From Planctomycetia bacterium (GTDB taxonomy: Bacteria > Planctomycetota > Planctomycetia > Pirellulales > Thermoguttaceae), in assembly GCA_030527105.1 (NCBI GenBank), contig JAUNBK010000003.1:48849-99641 (forward strand): 50,793 nt of DNA. Reading direction: 5' to 3'. Each line of letters opens with the position of its first letter. Within the stretch, counting starts at the first letter, position 1. This document shows positions 43,238 through 50,793 of this stretch, one piece after another. A program made the translations under genes and the position numbers. The notes beneath the pieces are model-generated. The model ran no database searches. It was not told the DNA's origin and was given only the letters and a program-made list of their open reading frames with translations.

Positions 43238-44326
43238 ATGCAGGAACGAGTTTTTAATTTTTCTGCCGGTCCGGCGGTTTTGCCCCTTGAGGTTTTGGAA
43301 GAAGCTCAGCGGGACTTGCTCGCCCTCCCCGGCGTCGGCATTTCGGTTCTTGAAATCAGTCATCGTTCCAAGGACTTCCAAGCGATTATCGACGCTGCCG
43401 AGGCGAATCTTCGCAAACTCATGAATATCCCGGATAACTACAAGGTGTTGTTCCTCCAAGGCGGCGCGTCGCTGCAATTCGGAATGCTCCCCATGAATCT
43501 CCTCGGCAACAAGTCGGCGGACTACATCGTTACGGGAACTTGGAGCAAAAAAGCAATGTCCGAAGCCAAAACGCAAGGCTCCGTCCGTTGCGCGTGGGAC
43601 GGAAGCGCGGAGAATTTCAGCAAACTCCCTCAGCCAGAGGAAATCAACCTCGACCCGAACGCGGCTTATGTCTATTATACCTCGAACGAAACGATTCAGG
43701 GCGTTCAGTTCCCGAGCGAGCCGGAGACGAATGGTGTGCCGCTCATTTGCGACGCGTCGAGTGAGTTCATGTACAAGCCGCTCGACATTTCGAAGTACGG
43801 TTGCGTTTATGCGTGCGCGCAAAAGAACTGCGGACCGGCGGGCGTCACCATTGTCGTCATGCGGGAAGATTTGGTGGAGGCGTCGCCAGACAATCTCATT
43901 AGCGTTTTGAGCTACAAAAAGATGGCTGAGGCGCAGTCGATGCTCAACACTCCTCCCTGCTTCGCGATCTATATTTTCAAGTTGGTGACGGATTGGATGC
44001 TCAATGTCGTCGGCGGGATGGACAAGATGTACGCGATCAACCAGAAGAAAGCGGCGCTCCTGTACGACGTTATTGACGCGTCGAACGGCTTCTACCTTGG
44101 TCATGCGCAGAAGGACTGCCGTTCGATCATGAACGTTCCGTTCAAGATGGCGACTGCCGACTTGGATGCGGAGTTTATCGCAGGGGCGAAAGACGCGGGT
44201 CTCGTTTCGCTCAAGGGGCACCGCAGTGTTGGCGGCTTCCGCGCGTCGATCTACAACGCCATGCCGATTGAGGGCGTGGAACGACTTGCGCAATTTATGA
44301 ACGACTTCATGCGCAAGCACCAGTAG
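43238..44326 (+). CDS. serC: phosphoserine aminotransferase
   Basis: The enzyme converts 3-phosphohydroxypyruvate and glutamate to phosphoserine in serine synthesis, and acts similarly in pyridoxal phosphate synthesis. The 362-residue length is normal. The family start VFNFSAGPAVLP, the LFLQGGAS phosphate-binding turn, YVYYTSNETIQGVQF and the PLP lysine Lys196 in AQKNCGPAG are present. Substrate-binding HRSVGGFRASIYNAMP follows near the C-terminus. AAAGGAGAG lies at good spacing before the ATG. No other serine pathway gene is adjacent. A GC-rich hairpin follows the stop. Confidence 0.97.
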   Translation: MQERVFNFSAGPAVLPLEVLEEAQRDLLALPGVGISVLEISHRSKDFQAIIDAAEANLRKLMNIPDNYKVLFLQGGASLQFGMLPMNLLGNKSADYIVTGTWSKKAMSEAKTQGSVRCAWDGSAENFSKLPQPEEINLDPNAAYVYYTSNETIQGVQFPSEPETNGVPLICDASSEFMYKPLDISKYGCVYACAQKNCGPAGVTIVVMREDLVEASPDNLISVLSYKKMAEAQSMLNTPPCFAIYIFKLVTDWMLNVVGGMDKMYAINQKKAALLYDVIDASNGFYLGHAQKDCRSIMNVPFKMATADLDAEFIAGAKDAGLVSLKGHRSVGGFRASIYNAMPIEGVERLAQFMNDFMRKHQ

Positions 44327-44350
44327 TTTCGCCAACCAATAGTTTTTTGT

Positions 44351-44407
44351 CACGCCTTTCTCTCGGTTTGGATTTGCCTCCTTTATCCGCCGGGAGAGGG
44401 CGTGTTT
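44351..44407 (+). terminator. hairpin terminator after serC
   Basis: CACGCC pairs with GGCGTG and, inside it, TCTCTCGG pairs with CCGGGAGA, separated by a small internal loop. Only three T residues follow, so termination strength is uncertain. Confidence 0.5.
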
Positions 44408-44540
44408 CAAATTCCGCATCCTCTCGATCCGCCTACTGTTGTATCAATTTTATAAACACTACTGCTACGTCCATTTCATAATCCCCCGTATTTTTCAAGA
44501 AAAGTTGCCGATATATTATATTGTACGGAGGAGAACTTTT

Positions 44541-45287
44541 ATGAAAAAAACATTGTGAAACTGACGGACGCGGAAAAAACGGCGTTGGTCGGGTGCACGA
44601 CGGCGTGCGTTGCGGTCGTGCGCGAGCATTTTGTCCAGCGCGGGCTGCAAAAAACGATGGATGGGTTGCTTCGAAAGCCACGTGGACGGGTTCCGGACGG
44701 CGATCAGGAAGCGAGAATCGTCGAGCTGCGCCTCGGCGAGCTGGGAATCGTCGAGAGCGTGGGGCGGCAGACGCTTTACAAACTTTAAAAACAAAGTTGA
44801 GTGCAGGAAAAATCCAATATTGGGTCATTTCGCCGAACTCCAACGGAGCGTTTGCTGCCGCGATGGAGGAGGTTTTAGAAACGTACAAAAAAACCGCTTG
44901 ATCTGCGTTTTCGCGTGATTTGCATGGACGAACAGCCGATCCAGCTTTTGGACGACGTTCGCGAACGTTGTACGAAAAAAGACCGGGCGGAAGAGGTCGA
45001 TTTCATCTTGGAATTTTTCCCGAACGCCGAGTGCATCACGCTGGTTTACGACAACCTCAACACGCACCTTTACGGCTCCTTTTACGACACTTTCCCCGCC
45101 GCGAAAGACCGTAAATTATGCACTCAAATCGACCTCCGCCACACGCCGTTTCCCCGACCTCCCCACCCTCCGCGCCGCCCTCGCTGCGTGGAGCGCCTCG
45201 CGCAACGCCGAACCCAAGCCTGTCGATTGGCAGTTCAAAACCTGGGATGCCAGAATTAAACTAAAATTCATTTGCCCCGGTTTATAA
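44541..45287 (+). pseudogene. decayed IS630-family transposase
   Basis: Pieces of an IS630-type DDE transposase occur in order but in different frames. First is an N-terminal helix-turn-helix part (KLTDAEKTALV to ELGIVES). Then come KIQYWVISPNSNGAFAAAMEEVLE, ICMDEQPIQLLDDVRER (first catalytic Asp) and ITLVYDNLNTH (second Asp). A C-terminal part ends VDWQFKTWDARIKLKF. The segment between the two Asp residues is about half the usual length, and the region with the catalytic Glu is missing or scrambled, so the gene has internal deletions as well as frameshifts. A Shine-Dalgarno and ATG remain at 44541, but a stop follows after five codons. The end overlaps the stop codon of the transporter gene. 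No clear terminal inverted repeats were found. Confidence 0.85.
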
Positions 45288-47804
45288 GAAGGACGAAGCA
45301 CTGGTTTCTGAGGACTCCGAACGGTCAGAGGGTTCCGCCGTCTCACTTTGCGCAGCGTTTGGTTCCGGTGTGGGGCGATGGACAAACACCTTGCCGAGCG
45401 GACTTATAAGGAGCGCGGGTGTGAGTAGCAAATCGACTGCCACCGCGACGAAAAGGAGGATGCACAACATCCAAGCGAAGCGCGCGACGGGCACGAAGCC
45501 GCTGATCGAGAAGACGAGGAACGCGAAACTGCATATGAATGCCGTCTGGAGCATCGCTTGGGCGCAGTGGGCGTAGGCATAAATCACAGCGTCTTTGCGA
45601 TTGTAGCCGAGAGCTACGCCGCGCTTGAACCACGTGAGCAAGTGGAGCGTTCCGTCCACCGTGATTCCCAACGCGACGCTTGCCGTCATCATGGAGCCAA
45701 TGTCGATTTTGATCTCCAGAAGCGCCAGTGTCCCAAAAACGATGATGCTTGGCAAAATGTTCGGCAGCATGGAGATCAGCCCCGCAGGAATTCCACGCAG
45801 GAGGAGAATGAGGGTGATCGTAATCAATCCGAACGCCATGATGAAGCTGTCGATAAGGTCTTTTAGGAGTTGGTTCTGGGCTTTGAACACGAGCGGGACG
45901 GCGCCGCAGACGTCCACCGAGACGTTGTAGAAAGACAGATTCCCTTCCACGAGAGAATCGTCTCCCACCCACATTTGCGCTTTTTTCAAGTAGGGTGCGA
46001 CCTGAAGCATATCGTCCAAAATAATGTATTGCGCACCAGCTTTTCGAATCGCGCGATACGCTTGAAGCTCGATATTTTCCAAGAGCGTTTCGTAATCTTG
46101 ATCCAAGCCAGCCCGAACTCGAAGACTAATGCGCCAAACGTTGTCCTCGGGTCTCTCGTAGAAGAAGGACGTCTCCTTCAAAATGTCCATATTCTTTTCT
46201 AGTTGGGCATTAATGTTCGCTTGAACCGCGAGATTTCGAAACCCACCAGCGCGTTCTGGCAGATCGGGCAAGAATGTCAAAATGGACATACTCCCGTCGA
46301 TTCCGTCGATTTTTCTCAACTCCCGTTCGATTTCTCCGATCAGCTCGCATTGTTCCTGCATCGACCTTTTTTCGTTCCACCGATTGGGAATCCGAATAAG
46401 AGTTTCAATGGATACCAACCCACCGAAGCGTTCCTCGAGATAATTATAATCCTGAATCACTTCGTTCGACTCGGGCAACATGCCGTGGAGGGTGATGCTG
46501 GTCTTCAAATTAGCGATGAACGTCGAAAAAACGACGAGGAGCGCAAGCGCCACGAAGATAATGAGCGCGTACGATTTCGAAATCACAAACGCGAGACGCG
46601 TCCAAACTTTCGTTGCGAAGGTGTTCTCCCCACCCTCAACTTGCGAGAGGTCGACGCTCTTTTTTCGCTTCAACCCCGGGAAAATATATCGAAACGGCGA
46701 CCAATTTTCCCAAAACGCCGCCAAATAAAGGAAGAGAAGCACGATTCCGATGGACAACGACATGGAGGAGTAGATGCCGAAGTTTTGAATCGGTTTCACT
46801 TTGCTGATCGCGAGCGACCCCATCCCGAGGACGGTCGTGAAAGTGGCGAGGAAGCAAGGGAGCCAACCCATCCGAATGGTGCGCCAGACGGCACCTTCTT
46901 CGCCCTCCGCAAGCGCGTCTCGATAGTAGTTTGCCAAGTGGATTCCACACTCGATTGAGAGCACAAAGACGAGCGCAGAAATCAAAAGCGAGATGGAATC
47001 CATATTTCCGCCGAGATAATAAATGAGCGCGGGACCCAACTCTTGGTTCATGAGCGAAATCGCAAACACCGTGAAAACAAAAATCCAATTCCGCAGGCAG
47101 AGCGCAAGAAGACCAAGACACAACACACCAAAAATGGGCAGCAGCGTCCTTTGCGACTCGGCACTCGCTTCGTCGATCGCCACGCTGTCGCACGTGGGAC
47201 CAGCAATACGGATTTGTTTGTGGGAGAGACCCGTCACACGCATAGTGTCGTTATAAACTTTTTCGAGGAGCTTGGCACGATGTTTTCCCCCCTCGCGTGA
47301 CGCCACGGCAATAATCCCTCCCTGATCGGGATTTCGCGCCAGGAGCCAGCCGTCCAAACGCGCTTTCGCGATTTCTCTTGCGGGGCGTGGAGGAGTGATA
47401 TTTTGCGCGTCGTACATCGCTTGAATACGCTCCTCGAGAAGCGGCAGCATCTGGCGCGTCGTTGCGACGGAATCGAACATAACGATCGGCTCCGCCATGT
47501 CGTCAAATTGGGCAGGCTTCATCATCTCCGCCGCCACTTCGTCCTGAATTGGGTCATCTGGAGTTAGACCGTCCCAACTAATCATGAGGAGTTCGTTTGC
47601 GCCAAAATGGGCACCATACACCAAAAGTTTTCTCGTTTCCCAGAAGGAATCGGGGAACCAATCCAAGACGCGATTGTTGCTCGTTTTGCGCGCCTGCATT
47701 GCGCCAAAAACGAGTGCCACGAAAAGAAAGAGAAGCAAAATGAGAATCCCCCAGCGTAGAGGGGCGTTTAGAAATGGCTTTTTCTCGTTTGAATTAGTGG
47801 TCAT
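45282..47804 (-). CDS. MMPL/RND-superfamily transporter
   Basis: This inner-membrane protein of about 840 residues has the two-fold RND layout. The first membrane helix lies at residues 20-38, followed by a periplasmic domain up to about 205. A block of helices follows (about 210-370) including LISALVFVLSIECGIHLANYY, then a helix at about 415-435. A second periplasmic domain spans about 440-640, and a second helix block about 650-800 contains SVALGITVDGTLHLLTWF. Such proteins export lipids, hopanoids or other hydrophobic compounds using the proton gradient; the substrate is unknown. No adaptor or outer-membrane gene is adjacent. The C-terminal tail is acidic and Ser/Glu-rich. The ATG at 47804 follows AAAGGAAG; the frame open to 47834 is not needed. 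Confidence 0.92.
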   Translation of the reverse strand: MTTNSNEKKPFLNAPLRWGILILLLFLFVALVFGAMQARKTSNNRVLDWFPDSFWETRKLLVYGAHFGANELLMISWDGLTPDDPIQDEVAAEMMKPAQFDDMAEPIVMFDSVATTRQMLPLLEERIQAMYDAQNITPPRPAREIAKARLDGWLLARNPDQGGIIAVASREGGKHRAKLLEKVYNDTMRVTGLSHKQIRIAGPTCDSVAIDEASAESQRTLLPIFGVLCLGLLALCLRNWIFVFTVFAISLMNQELGPALIYYLGGNMDSISLLISALVFVLSIECGIHLANYYRDALAEGEEGAVWRTIRMGWLPCFLATFTTVLGMGSLAISKVKPIQNFGIYSSMSLSIGIVLLFLYLAAFWENWSPFRYIFPGLKRKKSVDLSQVEGGENTFATKVWTRLAFVISKSYALIIFVALALLVVFSTFIANLKTSITLHGMLPESNEVIQDYNYLEERFGGLVSIETLIRIPNRWNEKRSMQEQCELIGEIERELRKIDGIDGSMSILTFLPDLPERAGGFRNLAVQANINAQLEKNMDILKETSFFYERPEDNVWRISLRVRAGLDQDYETLLENIELQAYRAIRKAGAQYIILDDMLQVAPYLKKAQMWVGDDSLVEGNLSFYNVSVDVCGAVPLVFKAQNQLLKDLIDSFIMAFGLITITLILLLRGIPAGLISMLPNILPSIIVFGTLALLEIKIDIGSMMTASVALGITVDGTLHLLTWFKRGVALGYNRKDAVIYAYAHCAQAMLQTAFICSFAFLVFSISGFVPVARFAWMLCILLFVAVAVDLLLTPALLISPLGKVFVHRPTPEPNAAQSETAEPSDRSESSETSASSFL

Positions 47805-47854
47805 ACTCCGCTTCCTTTCGACTCCAAATGACAATTATCGACAGACGCTGCGCC

Positions 47855-47981
47855 TATATTCATGTTCTTTATACTCGTCGTCCTGCGCGACTCTTTGCGA
47901 GTCGTTGCGAGTCGTTGTGCGTCGTTGTGCATCGTTGTGACGGCGGAGACGGAACCGGAAATTTCAACGCAAATGTTATAC
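47855..47981 (-). repeat. 104-bp repeat copy with an internal 10-bp tandem expansion
   Basis: On this strand the ends and core (GGAACC... ACGGCGG side, CAACG, AAAGAACATGAATATAGG) follow the family. In plus-strand terms the middle has become four 10-bp units, GCGAGTCGTT, GCGAGTCGTT, GTGCGTCGTT, GTGCATCGTT (about 47897-47937). It lies just upstream of the transporter gene. Confidence 0.7.
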
Positions 47982-48291
47982 AAGTGTCGAATTTGGCTCT
48001 TCTCGGGTGTAAATTGGAGCGCAATCTATCGCCGTTCCTCTCGTAAGGAGAGAACTTCCATAAGGATACACGAGAAGTCGTATTTTGGAAAGGGTTTTTT
48101 CTCGATTTTTGGGGAAAAGTCAGAAAATTTCTCCAAAGATAGAGAGGAAATTCCTATAATAGAAACAGGGCAATATGGGCAGACGACGAAATTCAGCGCA
48201 GAGAATACCCTCTCCGCGCCAGACTTTCTATGCAGATTGATCTCGCGGTGACGTAATTTTGTGCCACGATGAGAGATGAGTCGCGTTGAGA
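47982..48291. other. intergenic region between the transporter and HU genes
   Basis: No gene is supported. A TATAAT at 48155-48160 on the plus strand has no good -35 and would transcribe against the HU gene. A short inverted pair lies around TCTCGTAAGGAGAG near 48036-48049. Confidence 0.35.
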
Positions 48292-48672
48292 TTAATCCTT
48301 AGGGGACAAATTCGTGAGACGACTTTGTACCGCCTCGCGCAGCTTTTTCCCTGGACGATAAACCACAACAGCTTTCGCGGGCGTGATTGTTATTTCGTGA
48401 TTGCGAGGATTAATCGTGCGCCGTTCTTCTCGCAGCTGAACCTCGAAGACGCCAAAGTCACGAATCTCAACACGACCTTTCGTCAAAATCAGCTCCACGA
48501 GCGCGTCCAACACTTTCTGCACGACCAGAGGGGCGTGGCAACATTCAACCGTGTCGGCAACAGCCTGAATCAGGTCGTTTTTCGTGGCAGTGCTTTCGAA
48601 TAGCCTTTTCTTGGGGTTTTGGGGAATTGGGAGTGATCGCTCTTGATGAGGATCGGGATTCTTTTCGTTCAT
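48292..48672 (-). CDS. HU/IHF-family DNA-binding protein with N-terminal extension
   Basis: This 126-residue nucleoid-associated protein has an HU fold at about residues 28-115, starting TKNDLIQAVAD. It has the GRVEIRDFGVFEV hinge, the DNA-binding arm region RRTINPRNHEI with the intercalating-type proline, and the closing VVVYRPGKKLREAV. About 27 extra residues rich in Pro, Asn and Lys precede the domain, which ordinary HU lacks. AGAGGAG lies 7 nt before the ATG, supporting the long form. It has its own promoter and acts by bending and compacting DNA. Confidence 0.93.
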   Translation of the reverse strand: MNEKNPDPHQERSLPIPQNPKKRLFESTATKNDLIQAVADTVECCHAPLVVQKVLDALVELILTKGRVEIRDFGVFEVQLREERRTINPRNHEITITPAKAVVVYRPGKKLREAVQSRLTNLSPKD

Positions 48673-48704
48673 AAATAGACTCCTCTTTGGGGTTAATGTG
48701 TTGT

Positions 48705-48733
48705 TCTATATATAGTATACAAAATTTTTTCAA
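48705..48733 (-). promoter_or_regulatory. promoter of the HU-family gene
   Basis: On the minus strand a -35 TTGAAA (48733-48728) and a -10 TATAGA (48710-48705) are separated by 17 nt. The flanking sequence is very AT-rich with alternating TA steps. Confidence 0.5.
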
Positions 48734-48903
48734 TCATGCAATAAGGCAAAGCACTTTTTTTAAAGAAAACACGAAAATTTTTTCCGAAATCCTCTATTTA
48801 GAGAAGGCAATATCATTGGGAATCATACTCTCGTTCATATCGTGATCGCGCATAACGATAACATAGAGTTGGTCTCTTACGGTGAGATTATACAAGATGT
48901 AGT

Positions 48904-48951
48904 GACAACGCCTCGTGGGAAAAGGCGTTGTCGCCTGTCTGATCGTTTTTT
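48904..48951 (+). terminator. perfect 9-bp hairpin with distant T-run, terminator-like
   Basis: GACAACGCC (48904-48912) pairs with GGCGTTGTC (48924-48932), and six T residues follow 13 nt later. The distance is too long for a classical terminator. No plus-strand gene is known upstream, so it could end an unrecognised transcript. On the minus strand it lies downstream of the aminopeptidase gene. The rest of 48734-48985 shows nothing recognisable. Confidence 0.35.
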
Positions 48952-48987
48952 AAGACATATCTCGTATGGGGCAGGGCGGGGAAAAAG

Positions 48988-49158
48988 TGGGGTGCCATGG
49001 TGCGAAGCTCCAACGGCGGACGGAATCGGGAATTTTAACACGAAGTATTATATACTCGTTCTCCTTTAAATTCCCGTTTTTCGCGACGCTTTGCGAGCCG
49101 TGGTGCGTAGCTCCAACGGCGGACGGAATCGGAAATTTTAACACGAAGTATTATAAAA
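48988..49158 (-). repeat. tandem pair of the 104-bp intergenic repeat, inverted
   Basis: Two units in inverted orientation with a 103-bp period: a complete one at about 49051-49158 and a truncated one at 48988-49050. The aminopeptidase stop codon TAA (49153-49151) lies in the left edge (TTATAATACTTCG) of the first unit, so the element begins inside the last codons of the gene. Confidence 0.88.
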
Positions 49159-50377
49159 CCCAGTTGCCGTCTTGGAAAATCAGAACTTCCTTGCCGTCGC
49201 GAGTCGTCCCACGGATGGAGAGGTCGCGCGAGCCAATCATGAAATCGACGTGAATCATGGAATCGTTGATCCCTCGGGCGTAGCACTCTTCTGTCGTCAG
49301 GTTTTCGAACCCCTCCAACGTGTTGGAGAATCCGTGCCCAAGCGCCAGGTGGCAGCTTGCATTTTCGTCAAAAAGGGTGTTGAAGAAGAGAAGCCCGGTG
49401 TTATTAATGGGCGAATCAAACGGGATGAGCGCGCACTCGCCGAGTTTTGCTGCTCCCTCGTCCATGGAGATCATTTTCTGGAGGAGTTCGACCCCTTTTT
49501 TCGCTCCGACTTCCGTGGCGCGACCGTTTTCGAATCGCACCCAAAAATCCTCGATCAACTCACCCTGATACGAGAGTGGTTTGGTCGCGTAGACGATTCC
49601 TTCCGCCTCGCCTGCCATGGGAGAGGTGAAGATTTCTTCGGACGGAATGTTGGGGTTGAAAAAGTTGCCGTTCAAAGTGGTGTCTCCTCCGCCGAGAAAT
49701 CGACCACCTTCGATCAGTCCCAAGGAAAAGTCGGTTCCATTTTTGCTCGAGTAGTGGAGCGAGCGCAGATGCAGCGAGTTTAAGTACTCATAACGACGTT
49801 TCAAGTTTTGATTATGCACGTCCCAATTTTGGAGAGGGTCCCCCTCCAACGCGCGACTTGTGGCGAGAATCGCTTCCCAAAGTGCCTCGACGGCAGCGTC
49901 TTCCGCGAGTTGGGGAAAGACCTTTTTCGCCCACGCTTTCCCCGGCACGGCAGCGATGCACCATTGGTATTGATTTTCCATCTTATCCCGAAACGGCTTC
50001 ACGAGCGGGAACCAATTTTGTCGTGCGGAGGAGACTTTCCCCTGATCGATGCCAGAGAGACCATCTGGATTCTCGGATTCGATGTAGAGTTTGCAAGGGA
50101 GCGTGTCGACCTGCCACTGCCACTTTTCGAGCTGCCATTTCTCGAGAGAGGATAGTGCCTCGAGGGTTTGGTACTCATAATGGAGCTTTGTGATTCTTTG
50201 GTGCATCCAATCGACGAGCACTTTTTTCGCTCCCGCTCGATAGCACTCCTCGACGCACTGCACGATGAACTCGGGCTGATCCAAGTCCGCCACGACAATG
50301 ACTTCCTGCCCCTTTTGAACGTTTAATCCACGGCGGACGATCAACTCCGCGTATCGTTTGAGAATGGATTTATCCAT
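49151..50377 (-). CDS. M29-family aminopeptidase
   Basis: This cytoplasmic metallo-aminopeptidase of about 408 residues belongs to the AmpS/PepS/aminopeptidase T family and has normal length. The N-terminal domain has the typical AELIVRRGLNVQKGQEVIVV. The catalytic domain has candidate metal ligands: Glu in SPMAGEAEGIV, Glu in AAKLGECAL, His in LALGHGFS, and His and Asp in MIHVDFMIG. The ATG at 50377 is preceded by AAAGGA at a long spacing of 12 nt; a TTG extension to 50407 is unlikely. The gene ends in a repeat element. It appears monocistronic. Confidence 0.94.
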   Translation of the reverse strand: MDKSILKRYAELIVRRGLNVQKGQEVIVVADLDQPEFIVQCVEECYRAGAKKVLVDWMHQRITKLHYEYQTLEALSSLEKWQLEKWQWQVDTLPCKLYIESENPDGLSGIDQGKVSSARQNWFPLVKPFRDKMENQYQWCIAAVPGKAWAKKVFPQLAEDAAVEALWEAILATSRALEGDPLQNWDVHNQNLKRRYEYLNSLHLRSLHYSSKNGTDFSLGLIEGGRFLGGGDTTLNGNFFNPNIPSEEIFTSPMAGEAEGIVYATKPLSYQGELIEDFWVRFENGRATEVGAKKGVELLQKMISMDEGAAKLGECALIPFDSPINNTGLLFFNTLFDENASCHLALGHGFSNTLEGFENLTTEECYARGINDSMIHVDFMIGSRDLSIRGTTRDGKEVLIFQDGNWVL

Positions 50378-50611
50378 GATAAAATCGAGTCCTTTGTGTT
50401 TATACAATTATTCTTTCATTCTTTCAAGCAGATCGTACTCTGATACTTCGGGTTAGAATTTTCGAGGATGAGTTAGAGTACGACGAGCATATGTTGCCAC
50501 GCAAGGTCAACACAAACGCATTTTAAGGCAAGCACGACAAAATTGCAAGTCCCCCCGTACAAATTTATATTCGTCAAAGTTCATTCAAAATGAGAAAGCA
50601 CCTCCCCCACT

Positions 50612-50640
50612 TGTTTCCCACGTGAATTTTTGCTACAATC
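50612..50640 (+). promoter_or_regulatory. plus-strand promoter reading out of the window
   Basis: A -35 TTGTTT (50612-50617) and a -10 TACAAT (50635-50640) are separated by 17 nt. It would transcribe through the repeat at the window end into a gene beyond it. The intergenic stretch 50408-50611 holds nothing else I recognise. Confidence 0.5.
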
Positions 50641-50687
50641 ATCTTAGTTGCGAGGTTCGTTACGATCCTTCGCGTTAGGGTCGCAGC

Positions 50688-50793
50688 GTGTTATAATACT
50701 TCTCGTTGGAATTTCCGGTTCCGTCCGCCGTCGGAGCTACGCACCACGGCTCGCAAAGCGTCGCATAAAACGGGAATTTTCAAGGAGAACGAG
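50688..50793 (+). repeat. 104-bp intergenic repeat at the window end
   Basis: A well-preserved unit from GTTATAATACTTCTCG to AAGGAGAACGAG at the last base. It probably continues beyond the window. The core GGAGCTACGCACCACGGCTC is identical to the copies at 14.5 kb. Confidence 0.92.

Noticed and set aside
42983..44419. 478-codon minus-strand frame opposite serC
   Set aside because: serC is unambiguous on the plus strand; the minus frame runs through repeat and promoter sequence.

Overview
The window looks like a chromosomal segment of a planctomycete, most likely a Pirellulales-type lineage of moderate GC content. The evidence is a 2,300-residue secreted protein that begins with the planctomycete-type N-terminal motif SLEQRQMLTA, a DUF1573 protein, three giant secreted or membrane-anchored proteins of planctomycete type, an MJ0042-like zinc-ribbon membrane protein and exosortase-type polysaccharide genes. 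Species assignment is inference. Most genes have clear Shine-Dalgarno sites and many have recognisable sigma-70 promoters. I saw no rRNA, tRNA or CRISPR array.

Layout. 1-1416 (minus) is a DUF1573 gene cut by the window edge. 1733-14476 (plus) is an operon of three giant, probably paralogous, envelope proteins. A tandem array of a roughly 104-bp palindromic repeat follows, then mnmA (tRNA 2-thiouridylase). 16113-20371 (minus) is a tightly overlapping exopolysaccharide operon of sugar transferase, polysaccharide deacetylase, glycosyltransferase and O-antigen-ligase-like polymerase, followed upstream by a YggS-family PLP protein. 21983-22372 encodes a Flp-like prepilin. 22599-25429 holds a strong promoter, a candidate 93-nt rod-shaped small RNA, a helical-repeat plus VWA protein resembling a minimal Ro/TROVE protein, and an ARPP-1-like partner. 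25686-28806 encodes a DUF2339 membrane protein and a thioredoxin-fold-like protein. 28986-37069 (minus) encodes a proline/asparagine-rich lipoprotein and a giant protein with 16 fibronectin type III modules.

The right part is mostly housekeeping: xylA (37440-38753), a family 2 glycosyltransferase, an RpoD-like sigma factor, a zinc-ribbon membrane protein, serC, a decayed IS630-family transposase, an MMPL/RND-type transporter, an HU/IHF-family protein and an M29 aminopeptidase.

The two most notable items are the RNA/VWA/ARPP-1 locus, whose layout matches the known bacterial Ro-Y RNA arrangement although neither component matches by clear sequence signature, and the roughly 104-bp repeat family. 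That family has about ten copies or remnants in 50 kb, always between genes. Its right end carries an AAGGAG-like site that sits just ahead of several start codons.
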